The notes under the pieces were generated by a model. The model searched no databases. It was given only the letters and a program-made list of their open reading frames with translations, and was not told where the DNA came from. From the NCBI RefSeq assembly GCF_029892845.1, contig NZ_JARXVT010000002.1, forward strand, positions 1 through 64,000: a DNA stretch of 64,000 nucleotides. Direction: 5' to 3'. Both the position numbers and the translations under genes were made by a program. Every line of letters begins with the position of its first letter. Within the stretch, counting starts at the first letter, position 1. Positions 1-10,706 of the stretch are shown here, one piece after another. The stretch is from Aurantimicrobium minutum. Its GTDB lineage: Bacteria > Actinomycetota > Actinomycetes > Actinomycetales > Microbacteriaceae.

Positions 1-93
1 CGTGTCCACTATGTCGTGGAACATCAGGGCGGGTTGGTCGGGGGTGTCCACTATGTCTGGGGACAGGTGTCCACTATGTGTTGGAACCAGACA
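1..93. mobile_element. Probable end of an IS481-like insertion sequence (partial)
   Basis: Three near-identical 22-bp units (GTGTCCACTATGTS-KKGG-RACA) lie at about 2-23, 44-65 and 67-89, ending in ...CCAGACA at 93. Read on the minus strand this starts TGTCTGGTTCC and then repeats, which resembles the terminal transposase-binding repeats of IS481/IS3-type elements in actinobacteria as I remember them. The rest of the element and its transposase would lie to the left of the window. No transposase gene is visible, so this is pattern recognition and not proof. Confidence 0.5.
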
Positions 94-111
94 CCCCATC
101 TTCCGCCAAAG

Positions 112-142
112 AAAATGACCGCCCATCGTGGCGGTCATTTTT
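112..142 (-). terminator. Bidirectional hairpin terminator
   Basis: A perfect 12-bp stem (112-123 with 130-141) and a 6-nt loop CATCGT are flanked by A-rich and T-rich sequence. It sits just after the stop of the minus-strand cupin gene and works in both directions, so it would also block reading from the neighbouring IS end. Confidence 0.75.
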
Positions 143-153
143 GTTTGTCTGAG

Positions 154-582
154 TTACCAAGGCTTTGGTCGATCCCAATCCACGGTTGCGTCACTGGGCT
201 TGACGCCGAGTTCGCTGCCCCCGGCACGAACACAGATAAATCTGAGCTGATCTGGGCTCTCTGACAGGCAGCGATATGTGCGCATAACATTCTGTCCAAC
301 CTTGACCACAGTTCCTGGACCCACTTCAACGACGTCTTCGTCGAGCGCCATCTGGCCACGACCGGTGAGGAAGATGTAAACCTCCTCAACCTCTGCATGG
401 TCATGCCAATAGGCATCTTCTTGGCCTGGAATGAGGGCATTGACAGTGAGGCCGATGTATTGGTTATCGAACTCGTGATCAACCACACGGCGACCTTCCC
501 GAGTGTTGTGATCACTCCACCCGCCAGTGTGGTCACGCCACTGTTCGAGTGCTCCAACATTGACTACTTCGTAGTTGACCAT
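154..582 (-). CDS. Cupin domain protein (first of two paralogues)
   Basis: A 142-residue single-domain cupin. The metal-binding cupin motif 1 is clear: H60-x-H62-x3-E66, followed by G74. The second motif has lost its histidine. It shares its whole layout, including H60/H62/E66 and the ending D-A-T, with the cupin at 2302-2730, so the two are paralogues facing inward around a VOC gene and a toxin-antitoxin pair. Cupins of this size bind a metal and a small ligand; the ligand is not predictable. It is followed by a strong terminator and is probably monocistronic. Confidence 0.8.
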   Translation of the reverse strand: MVNYEVVNVGALEQWRDHTGGWSDHNTREGRRVVDHEFDNQYIGLTVNALIPGQEDAYWHDHAEVEEVYIFLTGRGQMALDEDVVEVGPGTVVKVGQNVMRTYRCLSESPDQLRFICVRAGGSELGVKPSDATVDWDRPKPW

Positions 583-680
583 CGACTCCCCTTGAGCTCA
601 AAAGCTAGTAGCGCGAATGTACTCTGCGAGTTGAGAATACTTAACTACCTGGAACATCTTCGCAAAACTAGTCTAAGTAA

Positions 681-1079
681 ATGGTTAATTCCCTGTTTGT
701 GAACCTTCCAATTGCCAACCTCAAGAAGTCGGTTGAGTTCTTTACTGAACTGGGGTTCACCTTCAATCCTCAGTTCACCGATGAGCAGTCCACCTGCATG
801 ATCATCAACGAGAACATCTTTGTCATGCTGCTCGAGCACGCCAAGTTTGAAAGCTTTATTCAGAAGAAAATTGCTTCCAAGGACACCACCGAAGCAATCC
901 TTGCTTTGTCTTTAGATTCAACTGAAGAAGTGAAGACTCTCACCGAGAAAGCTTTCGCGATGGGTGCCCGCCGATTGAATGAACCCGAAGACATGGGCTT
1001 CATGTTCAGCTGGGGCTTCGAAGACCTGGACGGTCACTTGTGGGACGTGTTCTGGATGAACCCTGACCACGTGATGTAG
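681..1079 (+). CDS. VOC (glyoxalase/bleomycin-resistance fold) family protein
   Basis: 132 residues with the pattern of a single vicinal-oxygen-chelate domain: an N-terminal beta-alpha unit (FVNLPIANLKKSVEFF), GF around residue 25, and a C-terminal EDLDGHLWDVFW strand typical of the DUF1428/glyoxalase-like branch. Two betaalphabetabetabeta modules form the fold. The reaction is unknown; relatives include lactoylglutathione lyases and antibiotic-binding proteins. It is divergent from the first cupin, with a 98-bp gap that must hold both promoters. The start is the first ATG but lacks a strong ribosome-binding site. Confidence 0.75.
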   Translation: MVNSLFVNLPIANLKKSVEFFTELGFTFNPQFTDEQSTCMIINENIFVMLLEHAKFESFIQKKIASKDTTEAILALSLDSTEEVKTLTEKAFAMGARRLNEPEDMGFMFSWGFEDLDGHLWDVFWMNPDHVM

Positions 1080-1125
1080 CAAATATCTAGGTGCAACACT
1101 CTGCCTTAAGTGTTACACTTACGCT

Positions 1126-1395
1126 ATGCCCACAGCACGCCAGCGTCACATGATTACCGAGACCGAGGAACTTACTCGTGCCCTTGACGCTGCCGCTGCG
1201 CTCTGGCCTGCCGACAAAAACAAGCGTGCTGAACTGCTCCGCCACATCATCGACCAAGGGGTAGGGGTTGTGGAATCTCTTGCAGACAAGAAGACAGAGA
1301 AGCGTCATGCCGCAATTCATGCCGTTGCTGGATCCATGACAGGAATCTGGCCAGCTAACTGGCGGGAGCATCTGCGCGAAGAGTGGCCTGAGTGA
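1126..1395 (+). CDS. Antitoxin of a VapBC-type pair
   Basis: 89 residues, mostly helical and charged, opening with a helix (TETEELTRALDAAAALWP). It is assigned as antitoxin by position: its stop codon overlaps the GTG start of a PIN-domain toxin in a GTGA arrangement, so the two are translationally coupled. No AbrB, MetJ or Phd motif is obvious, so its DNA-binding family is unknown. In such systems the antitoxin binds the toxin and represses the operon. Confidence 0.65.
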   Translation: MPTARQRHMITETEELTRALDAAAALWPADKNKRAELLRHIIDQGVGVVESLADKKTEKRHAAIHAVAGSMTGIWPANWREHLREEWPE

Positions 1396-1784
1396 TTGTC
1401 CTCGACGCCAACGTTCTCATCGCAGCTTTCGATAGTTCTGACCTGCACCACGAGTGGGCAATCACATTCTTGAGAGACACTGCTGCTGAAGAGCTGATGA
1501 TCTCCACTCTCACCTATGCAGAGATACTCGTTGCGCCTATTCGCGCTGATCGCTTGAAGGAATTCAGGAAGGGTATCGATTCTTTGGGTTTCATCATCGA
1601 TGACATTGCCTCAGAGGATGCGGAAGATATCGCCAGGCTCCGGTCAGAAACGGGGCTCAAGATGCCCGATGTGATTGTCCTTCACACGGCGCTCAAGCAT
1701 GCTGCTTCACTTGCTACTGCTGACTCTTCACTGACACGAAAAGCAGCTGCTCTTGGCACCACAGTATTTTCTCCCTCGATCTAG
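1392..1784 (+). CDS. vapC: PIN-domain toxin (VapC family)
   Basis: 130 residues with the acidic set expected for a PIN ribonuclease: D5 in the opening VLDANVLI strand, E44 (YAEI), D93 (MPDVIV) and D111 (TADSSL). These coordinate Mg2+ for single-strand RNA cleavage in the family. It starts with GTG overlapping the antitoxin stop. Length is standard for VapC. RNA target unknown. It looks intact. Confidence 0.85.
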   Translation: MIVLDANVLIAAFDSSDLHHEWAITFLRDTAAEELMISTLTYAEILVAPIRADRLKEFRKGIDSLGFIIDDIASEDAEDIARLRSETGLKMPDVIVLHTALKHAASLATADSSLTRKAAALGTTVFSPSI

Positions 1785-1824
1785 TTCAGATGCAGAGCAG
1801 TTCAAACCGTGAGAGGGTACTTAG

Positions 1825-2295
1825 ATGAGTACACCCGTCGACTTCGTCACCGTCTCCTCCGCTGGACTTGAGTCCTCCCCGTGGGCTGACGCACTAGCTG
1901 GCCTCCGAGCCAACGAAGCACGCTACTTCAAGAACAAGTACGACCTCGTCTTTGAAACCACTCCCGCCAGCGAAGCACCAGAGCTCGTGGACTATGTGGC
2001 CAAGGTCCTGCTTGAGCGCGACATCGTGGTTTCTTCGAAGCCACTTGAGGTCACAGAGATGATGATCGAAGCTGCTGAGGGTCTCACTCGATGGACATAC
2101 GTGTTCTATGAAAGCGGCCTTGCCATCAACGTTCTCTACACCGTCAACGACAACAAGAAACGTGCCGTGGGCTTCAAGCTCTCAGATGGCATGGAGATCC
2201 CTGAAGAGCTGGGCAAGTTCAAGTTCGCTCGAATGAAGTCCAAGCTTGCAGGCACTATTCGTGGCAGCTACTTCGTGGTCAAGGGCGAGTACTAA
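1825..2295 (+). CDS. Conserved-looking hypothetical protein
   Basis: 156 residues, soluble, with no signal peptide or membrane segment and no motif I recognise. It is lysine- and glutamate-rich towards the middle and ends in a short beta-like segment (GTIRGSYFVVKGEY). A good ribosome-binding site (GAGAGGG) precedes the ATG. It lies 40 bp after the vapC-like gene in the same direction and converges on the second cupin only 6 bp away, so it may share the toxin-antitoxin transcript. Confidence 0.6.
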   Translation: MSTPVDFVTVSSAGLESSPWADALAGLRANEARYFKNKYDLVFETTPASEAPELVDYVAKVLLERDIVVSSKPLEVTEMMIEAAEGLTRWTYVFYESGLAINVLYTVNDNKKRAVGFKLSDGMEIPEELGKFKFARMKSKLAGTIRGSYFVVKGEY

Positions 2296-2301
2296 AGAGC
2301 T

Positions 2302-2730
2302 TTACCAGGGCGCAGCGCGCTCTTCATCCCTTGTTGCATCATGGGGGTAGTTGGTGAGTTCGCTTGCTCCTGCGCGAATGCAGAGCCAGCGAAGCTGGCC
2401 ATCACTCTCGGGCATTGCTCGCCAGGTTCGCCAGACCCCTTGGCCAACGCGAACAACCGATCCAGGTCCCACGTCCACGATGTCTCCGTCCAGACCCATC
2501 TGACCTGTGCCCTCCAGGAAGACATAGAGTTCTTCGATCTCCGAGTGGGTATGCCAATACCCTGCTTGTTCGCCAGGTTCATAGGCGTTGGCTGTCATAC
2601 CGATGAACTGGTTTGTCATTTCGTGATCGACGACGCGACGACCTTGCCGGGATGTCTGTGGCACAAAGCCACCATAGAACTCACGCCAGCTATCTGGGGA
2701 ACCAATGTTGTTGACTTCGTATCCGCTCAT
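2302..2730 (-). CDS. Cupin domain protein (second paralogue)
   Basis: 142 residues, the same length as the cupin at 154-582 and alignable end to end without gaps in the core. The motif H60-x-H62-x3-E66 is intact, so a single metal site is expected. It shares the opening YEV-N-G and the R-RRVVDHE segment with its paralogue, which suggests a common ligand. Role unknown; candidates are a small-molecule sensor or a sugar/aromatic-compound isomerase or dioxygenase. Confidence 0.8.
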   Translation of the reverse strand: MSGYEVNNIGSPDSWREFYGGFVPQTSRQGRRVVDHEMTNQFIGMTANAYEPGEQAGYWHTHSEIEELYVFLEGTGQMGLDGDIVDVGPGSVVRVGQGVWRTWRAMPESDGQLRWLCIRAGASELTNYPHDATRDEERAAPW

Positions 2731-2765
2731 GGCAACACGTTAGCAATCTCGCTCCCCCAGCAACA

Positions 2766-2800
2766 GAGAAGGGCACTGGATTCCTCCAGTGCCCTTCTTC
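2766..2800 (-). terminator. Terminator of katG
   Basis: A perfect 13-bp stem (2768-2780 with 2785-2797) and TTCC loop stand just downstream of the katG stop. They separate katG from the cupin gene on the same strand. Confidence 0.8.
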
Positions 2801-2812
2801 TTGTTCTGTTGA

Positions 2813-5017
<2,205 letters not shown>

Positions 5018-5179
5018 TCACTCGCGTAGTCACAAACTACCAAAGAAGAAAGCTCGAAATACAGATTCTTATCAGGCTTCTCTCAGGGTGAACACTGAAT
5101 TACAGACAGATACCGCCTCTGCCCGGAAGAACTATTTTGCTGAGTACTCAGCCAGTGAAAATCTCGAAGAGACTCAGTA

Positions 5180-5623
5180 CTAGTCCGCTTGGAGAAAGAG
5201 CATGTATTGCCCGCCACCTGAGGTGATCTGAGTAGAGACCTTGAGATCAGGCGCGTAACGAGAAAGGCGATCAAGCAACCACTCAGATGCCTGATCAGCA
5301 TCTTCTTGGCTAGGGCAACGAGCAATAACTTCACGGCCACCCTTGCGTTCCAAACGGTCCACCGTGGCGACGATAGGGGAAGGATCAACGACTAGAAGTT
5401 CAGGAGACCAAGCCACTACAGGAGGCTTCTTGCCCTTCATGGTGTTGCAATCACGGTGAGCTAAACGCTCCACCGTGATGACGTTCTTCTTGGACTTCGC
5501 AACCGAGAAGCTATCAACGCTGGGACCGCGGTCAGAGTTCACGGAGGCATCGGGATCAACAGGGGTGTCACACAACCAGCAGATCCAGTTGTCGCGGTCG
5601 CCTACTTCGTTTAAATCACTCAT
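5180..5623 (-). CDS. HNH-like zinc-binding protein of unknown role
   Basis: 147 residues. An N-terminal CWLC pair (about residues 15-18) and a later AHRDCNTMKG segment form a CxxC...HxxC zinc knuckle of the type seen in HNH endonucleases. The usual DHxxP catalytic element is not recognisable, so nuclease activity is doubtful. I recall a family of actinobacterial proteins with the same WICWLCD...GPSVDS...ERLAH arrangement and no assigned function. The C-terminal third resembles an alpha/beta domain. Monocistronic, facing away from the flavin-type gene at 5720. Confidence 0.6.
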   Translation of the reverse strand: MSDLNEVGDRDNWICWLCDTPVDPDASVNSDRGPSVDSFSVAKSKKNVITVERLAHRDCNTMKGKKPPVVAWSPELLVVDPSPIVATVDRLERKGGREVIARCPSQEDADQASEWLLDRLSRYAPDLKVSTQITSGGGQYMLFLQAD

Positions 5624-5719
5624 GGTTTCAGGCTACGCGATGCCAGCATTTCACGAGGAATCTTCAGGTCTGCGCTATAAACTCAAGCCAACCTTCCCTC
5701 CAGTAAAGACAGCATCACC

Positions 5720-6130
5720 ATGAGCGAATATCCCATTGATCACCTCGACGACGAAGAGTCGTGGGCGATTATTCAGGCCAACCAGATTGGCCGGATCGCC
5801 AGCGCTCGTGAGGGTTCGCCAGATATCTATCCGGTGTCATACCTCGTGCACAACTGGAAGATTTACTTCAGAACCGGTGCTGAATCACGCCTGCGTAAAG
5901 AAACTGACGGAAGAGTTGTCGCCTTCGAAGCTGACATACAGATATTGCGACATTTCTCCAGCACAGTCGCTTTAGGCATGGCACGGACCTTGACCAGTGA
6001 TGAGGCAGCCAAAGTGCTGGACCAACTTCCCATCGTCGAATTTGCTCCCGATAGTGACTACGTCTGGATGGAGATAGAGCCCAGTGAAGTCCGTGGGCGA
6101 CGTCTCAACGTGATTGACACTAGCCGCTAA
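5720..6130 (+). CDS. Pyridoxamine 5'-phosphate oxidase-like flavin split-barrel protein
   Basis: 136 residues with the split-barrel pattern: an N-terminal helix, then a strand IGRIAS...PDIYPVSYLV, then IYFRTG for the phosphate site. This is the compact form common in actinobacteria that binds FMN, F420 or haem. No specific catalytic residue sets it apart, so the substrate is unknown. Monocistronic, with a weak ribosome-binding site. Confidence 0.75.
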   Translation: MSEYPIDHLDDEESWAIIQANQIGRIASAREGSPDIYPVSYLVHNWKIYFRTGAESRLRKETDGRVVAFEADIQILRHFSSTVALGMARTLTSDEAAKVLDQLPIVEFAPDSDYVWMEIEPSEVRGRRLNVIDTSR

Positions 6131-6223
6131 TTCTTTGGTGCTCACCGAAGACTTGACGATTGCGTGAGGGTTAACTCAGAAAAGCTCCTGCCGAAGCAGA
6201 AGCCTTTCTGAAATATCTCTGGG

Positions 6224-6580
6224 CTAGAAAACCATGTAGCTCGCGAGCAGCACGAGAAGCACTGCGAGCACGATGCTGGGGATTGCGCCCTTAGCGTCGT
6301 TGTGACGGAAGTGCCACACAGCTGCACCCACCATGAGCACTGCCAAGCAGATTGCCGCAGTGAGCTGCAGAATACCCAGGCCAACGAGGCCAGGAAGAAT
6401 CAGGCCAACACCACCGAGGAGTTCGGCCCAACCAATGAGCTTGACGGCGCGAGGGGTGTAGTCCTTGACCCAGGCCATCTTGGGCTCGAGCTTCTCAACG
6501 GGCTGGAATGCCTTAGTCGAACCGGCAAAGACGAAAACGATTGCTAACAGCAGATCGAGAATTGAAAGAACAATGGCCAT
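6224..6580 (-). CDS. DoxX family membrane protein
   Basis: 118 residues with four predicted membrane segments (about 3-20, 45-65, 68-88 and 98-117). FVFAGSTKAF near the N-terminus and WAELLGGVGLILPG match the DoxX/DUF4870-like quinol-oxidase-subunit family. Function in small actinobacterial members is not settled; a role in redox balance at the membrane has been proposed for relatives. The ribosome-binding site GGAGG is strong. Confidence 0.8.
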   Translation of the reverse strand: MAIVLSILDLLLAIVFVFAGSTKAFQPVEKLEPKMAWVKDYTPRAVKLIGWAELLGGVGLILPGLVGLGILQLTAAICLAVLMVGAAVWHFRHNDAKGAIPSIVLAVLLVLLASYMVF

Positions 6581-6715
6581 GATTTACCTCCAGTAGTGCG
6601 GGTAAATGAGTATTTCCCCCTGCCTCAAGAATAGCGGCGGTAGAACTCTGCAGATTACTCAGAGGCGGTGTTGTTTTCTGGTGAACGGTTATTCGTCTTC
6701 AGCTAGATTGAAGCC

Positions 6716-7348
6716 ATGCGTTTACATGTGGCTAACCATCCCCTCATCACCCACAAGCTCACTGTGTTGCGAGACAAAACCACCCCTTCTTCGGTGTTCC
6801 GTTCTCTCGCCACTGAGTTGGTAACTCTGCTGGCCTATGAGGCCACCCGTGATGTGCGCGTGGAAGAAGTCACCATTGAGACTCCCGTCACCACCACGCA
6901 GGGCGTGATGCTGAGCCAGCCACGACCTTTGGTCGTGCCCATTCTTCGTGCGGGCCTCGGCATGCTTGATGGCATGGTCACCTTGGTTCCTTCTGCTGAA
7001 GTTGGCTTCCTCGGCATGGTTCGTGATGAAGAAACCCTGCAGCCCAGCACCTATGCCGAACGCCTGCCTGATGACCTCACCGGTCGTCAGTGCTTCGTGC
7101 TCGACCCCATGCTGGCAACCGGTGGTTCGCTGATTGCCGCTATTGAATTCCTGTTCAAGCGCGGGGCAACAGACGTAACCTGTGTCTGTCTTCTTGGCGC
7201 GCCTGAGGGAGTTGCAGCTGTTGAAGCAGCAACCGAAGGCAAGAATGTCACCTTGGTTTTAGGTGCACTGGATGAGCGTCTCAACGAGCATGGATATATC
7301 GTGCCCGGTCTTGGTGACGCCGGTGACCGCCTGTATGGAACGGTCTAA
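6716..7348 (+). CDS. upp: Uracil phosphoribosyltransferase
   Basis: 210 residues, the family length. It makes UMP from uracil and PRPP. The PRPP loop is at 128-138 ([11 protein letters not shown], with D130), and the uracil-binding C-terminal segment [12 protein letters not shown] is intact. It stands beside the nucleoside-breakdown genes, matching the upp position next to punA-pmmB in mycobacteria, and would capture the uracil released by DeoA-type cleavage. It ends 7 bp before a convergent gene. Confidence 0.97.
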   Translation: MRLHVANHPLITHKLTVLRDKTTPSSVFRSLATELVTLLAYEATRDVRVEEVTIETPVTTTQGVMLSQPRPLVVPILRAGLGMLDGMVTLVPSAEVGFLGMVRDEETLQPSTYAERLPDDLTGRQCFVLDPMLATGGSLIAAIEFLFKRGATDVTCVCLLGAPEGVAAVEAATEGKNVTLVLGALDERLNEHGYIVPGLGDAGDRLYGTV

Positions 7349-7355
7349 ACAGCCT

Positions 7356-8213
7356 CTAAATCAGGCTCTTGGTGTGCCAGACGGACTTCACTTCTGTGAA
7401 GGCTGTGATCCTGTTGAGGGACGACGCGGGGATTCCCTCAACCGGCGCGAGTGTGCGCATGAGGGTTTCTGCTGCGGCAATCTGAAGCGACGCCCAATCA
7501 AGGTTTCCAGCGCCTGCAAGATCGAGAGCATTGATATCTGCGTGAGAGGCCATCCACGGAGCCAACTCTGCTGGACTTCCGGTGATCACATTCACCACAC
7601 CGCCGGGAACATCACTGGTGGCCATCACTTCAGCGAAGCTGATGGCTGTCAATGGCGCATCCTCTCGGGGAACGACCACAACAGTGTTTCCAGAAACCAG
7701 GATGGGGGCAATGGTGGCAACAAGTCCAAGCAATGAACCCGAGGATTGTGGCGCAATTGCTCCTACAACACCGGTGGGTTCTGGAACAGACAGGTTGAAG
7801 TAGGGACCAGAGACAGGGTTGGCCTGTCCGGCAACCTGGGTGTATTTATCTGCCCAGCCGGCATACCAAATCCAGGTGTCGATGGCGGCATCGACCTGAG
7901 CGGCTGCTTCCTTTGCGGAGGAGCCTTCAACCAGCATGATCTCTTCAACGAACTGTGCTTTGCGGCCTTCGAGCACTTCCGCGATGCGGTAGAGAACCTG
8001 ACCGCGGTTATACGCGGTAGCACCGCTCCAGCCTGGCTGCGCGGTGCGAGCGGCAACAACCGCGTCACGCATGTCTTTGCGTGAGCCTTGTGCAGCGTTG
8101 GCAACGAATTCTCCGGCGACAGAGTTCACTTCGTACACACGACCTGATTCACTGCGGGGGAACTTTCCGCCAATGAAGAGCTTGTAGGTCTTGGGGACAG
8201 CGAGACGGCTCAT
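7356..8213 (-). CDS. Half-length aldehyde dehydrogenase-like protein
   Basis: 285 residues that match only the N-terminal, NAD-binding half of the aldehyde dehydrogenase fold (GPYFNLSVPEPTGVVGAIAP and a degenerate cofactor region). The catalytic cysteine domain is missing and the usual PWNFP is replaced by PQSSGS, so it cannot work as a normal dehydrogenase. Its start overlaps the stop of the full-length enzyme by 4 nt, indicating a stable operon deoC-aldh-halfaldh. I recall similar short partners beside deoC in other actinobacteria, so it is probably a real protein, perhaps structural, and not a recent truncation. Confidence 0.7.
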   Translation of the reverse strand: MSRLAVPKTYKLFIGGKFPRSESGRVYEVNSVAGEFVANAAQGSRKDMRDAVVAARTAQPGWSGATAYNRGQVLYRIAEVLEGRKAQFVEEIMLVEGSSAKEAAAQVDAAIDTWIWYAGWADKYTQVAGQANPVSGPYFNLSVPEPTGVVGAIAPQSSGSLLGLVATIAPILVSGNTVVVVPREDAPLTAISFAEVMATSDVPGGVVNVITGSPAELAPWMASHADINALDLAGAGNLDWASLQIAAAETLMRTLAPVEGIPASSLNRITAFTEVKSVWHTKSLI

Positions 8214-9652
8214 GCTGCACCACCTTCCAGATAAGCAGCCAATCCGGAAAGGCCGCCTTCGCGGCCGTAGCCAGATTCTTTGTACCCACCGAAGGGGCTT
8301 GCTGGGTCGAACTTGTTGAACGTGTTGGCCCAGATCACGCCGGCGCGGAGCTTGTCAGCAACAGCCAAGACGCGGCTGCCCTTTTCGCTCCAGATACCTG
8401 CAGAGAGTCCATAAGGAGTGTTGTTGGCCTTAGTGATTGCTTCGGCTGGGGTGCGGAAGGTCATCACCGACAACACGGGTCCAAAGATTTCCTCGCGAGC
8501 AATGGTGTTACTGGGGGAAACACCAGTAAAGACTGTAGGTGCGAACCAGAAACCCTTGGCTGGGATGTCACACACAGGACTCCAGCGCTCTCCGCCTTCG
8601 CTTTCGCCTTGGGCGGCGAGCGCGGTGATGCGATCCAGCTGTTCGCGAGAGTTGATGGCACCGATGTCGGTGTTCTTATCTAGAGGGTCACCCAGGCGCA
8701 GAGTGGACAGACGTGTCTTGAGACGGTCCATCACTTCGTCGTGAATGTTCTCTTGAACGAGCAAACGACTACCGGCACAGCAGACGTGGCCCTGGTTGAA
8801 GAAGATGCCGCTGACAATTCCTTCAACTGCCTGGTCCAGGGCGGCATCGTCGAAGACGATGTTGGCGCCCTTGCCACCGAGCTCAAGAGTGAGCTTGGTG
8901 TTTGTTCCCGCAACGGCGCGAGCAATCTCGCGTCCCACAGCGGTTGAACCGGTGAAGGCAATCTTGTTGATGTCGGTGTGGTTGACAAGAGACTTACCTG
9001 TTTCTCCAGCACCGGTGATGATGTTGACCACACCTGCTGGAAGATCTGCCTGCTGGCAGATTTCTGCAAACAGCATGGCGGTCAATGGAGTGGTCTCAGC
9101 AGGTTTCAGAACCACCGTGTTTCCTGCGGCGAGCGCGGGAGCAATCTTCCAAGCCAACATGAGCAGGGGGAAGTTCCAGGGGATGACCTGTGCTGCAACA
9201 CCGAGGGACTTGGGGTTTGCTCCCAAGCCAGCGAAGTCGAGCTTGTCTGCCCAACCTGCATAGTAGAAGAACCAGGCAGCGACCAGAGGAATGTCCACGT
9301 CGCGGGTTTCCTTGATGGGCTTTCCGTTGTCGAGTGTTTCCGCAACCGCAAGCTCACGTGAGCGCTCCTGGATCAGGCGTGCAATGCGGAAAAGGTACTT
9401 TCCACGATCAGCACCGGACATCTTTGACCAGACTGAGTCATAGGCAGAACGTGCTGCACGGACAGCCACGTCAACATCTGCCTCGGTGGTGGTGCTGAAG
9501 GTTGCAATGGGTGCCTCAGTAGCTGGAGAGATGCTGGTGAAGTTCTCGCCTCTGCCCGCAACGAACTTTCCGTTGATAAAGAGGCCGTAGTGCTCATTGA
9601 GGTTCAGAATCCCGGTGGATTCTGGCGCTGGTGCGTAGTCCATGAATGACAT
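8210..9652 (-). CDS. Aldehyde dehydrogenase (NAD(P)-dependent)
   Basis: 480 residues from the ATG at 9652. That start is chosen because AGGAA overlaps the deoC stop 8 nt upstream, while the open frame further up runs antisense-free into deoC and is not homologous. Catalytic residues are present: N160 in PWNFP, E257 in LELGGK and C291/C292 in GHVCCAGS. It sits directly after deoC, so the likely substrate is acetaldehyde from deoxyribose-5-phosphate cleavage. A broader aldehyde range is possible. Confidence 0.92.
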   Translation of the reverse strand: MSFMDYAPAPESTGILNLNEHYGLFINGKFVAGRGENFTSISPATEAPIATFSTTTEADVDVAVRAARSAYDSVWSKMSGADRGKYLFRIARLIQERSRELAVAETLDNGKPIKETRDVDIPLVAAWFFYYAGWADKLDFAGLGANPKSLGVAAQVIPWNFPLLMLAWKIAPALAAGNTVVLKPAETTPLTAMLFAEICQQADLPAGVVNIITGAGETGKSLVNHTDINKIAFTGSTAVGREIARAVAGTNTKLTLELGGKGANIVFDDAALDQAVEGIVSGIFFNQGHVCCAGSRLLVQENIHDEVMDRLKTRLSTLRLGDPLDKNTDIGAINSREQLDRITALAAQGESEGGERWSPVCDIPAKGFWFAPTVFTGVSPSNTIAREEIFGPVLSVMTFRTPAEAITKANNTPYGLSAGIWSEKGSRVLAVADKLRAGVIWANTFNKFDPASPFGGYKESGYGREGGLSGLAAYLEGGAA

Positions 9653-9659
9653 GTGATTC

Positions 9660-10634
9660 CTAATCGAGAGTGACGTAATCGGCACTCGAGTAGTGACCCG
9701 AGGCAAGTTTTTGGCGTTGGAGGAGAACATCGTTGAGCAGGCTTGAGGCGCCGAAGCGGAACAGGTGTGGCACGAGCCACTCTTCCCCGACGGTCTCTGC
9801 AACCACGACGAGATACTTGATGGCGTCCTTCGTGGTCTTGATTCCACCGGCAGGCTTCACGCCAATACGTTGACCTGTTGCGGCATACCAGTCACGCACA
9901 GCTTCCAGCATGAGCAAGGTAACCGGCAAGGTGGCGGCAGGTGCAACCTTGCCCGTTGAAGTCTTGATGAAGTCTCCCCCAGCAAGCATGGCGAGCCAGG
10001 AAGCTTTGCGCACGTTGTCATAGGTGACCAGTTCACCGGTCTCCAGGATGACTTTGAGGTGAGCGTGAGTTCCGTCGGCACGACGGCAGGCCTCTTTCAC
10101 CGCCACAATCTGCTGGAAGACGGTCCACCAGTCCCCTGATAAGAAAGCTCCGCGGTCAATGACCATGTCGATCTCATCTGCACCAGCAGCAACTGCTTCT
10201 TGGGTGTCAGCGATCTTGATGGCCAGAGACGAGCGTCCGCTGGGGAATGCGGTTGCAACGGCAGCAACAGAAACTTTGCCCTGGTCGGGGTCGCCATGCA
10301 TGTCACCGAGTGCCTCAACAGCGGTGGCAACCATATCCCCATAGACACAGACTGCGGCAACTGTGGGTGTGGAAAGGTCCCCCGCATCGGGAACGAGTGC
10401 TTTGGCCACCAAAGTGCGCACCTTGCCTGGAGTATCAGCACCCTCAAGCGTGGTGAGGTCAATCAGCTTGATAATGGTGTCGATTGCCCACGCTTTAGAT
10501 GACGTCTTGATGCTGCGAGTGCCCAAATCGGCTGCTCGGGCTTCGAGGCCAACAGCGTCAACACCGGGCAGAGCTCGAAGAAAGTCCGCAAGTGATTCTG
10601 CGGTGAGATCTGACACTGCTGGGATAGAACGCAT
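9660..10634 (-). CDS. deoC: Deoxyribose-phosphate aldolase
   Basis: 324 residues; the long, E. coli-like class of DeoC, extended at both ends. It splits 2-deoxyribose-5-phosphate into acetaldehyde and glyceraldehyde-3-phosphate. The Schiff-base lysine is K224 in DFIKTSTGK; the helper lysine lies in GVKPAGGIKT; D59 (IDLTTLEG) and K194 complete the site. First gene of deoC-aldh-halfaldh and divergent from punA, with a 72-bp gap between the starts. Confidence 0.95.
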   Translation of the reverse strand: MRSIPAVSDLTAESLADFLRALPGVDAVGLEARAADLGTRSIKTSSKAWAIDTIIKLIDLTTLEGADTPGKVRTLVAKALVPDAGDLSTPTVAAVCVYGDMVATAVEALGDMHGDPDQGKVSVAAVATAFPSGRSSLAIKIADTQEAVAAGADEIDMVIDRGAFLSGDWWTVFQQIVAVKEACRRADGTHAHLKVILETGELVTYDNVRKASWLAMLAGGDFIKTSTGKVAPAATLPVTLLMLEAVRDWYAATGQRIGVKPAGGIKTTKDAIKYLVVVAETVGEEWLVPHLFRFGASSLLNDVLLQRQKLASGHYSSADYVTLD

Positions 10635-10706
10635 CTCTCCACACTACTGGGAGAAACCCCAGTTCGAGCCGGATGTTTACTCATATCTGGTGGCTAGGAT
10701 GAGTCA

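Noticed and set aside
9653-9847. N-terminal extension of the aldehyde dehydrogenase frame
   Set aside because: It overlaps deoC, is not like the family, and a ribosome-binding site fits the ATG at 9652.
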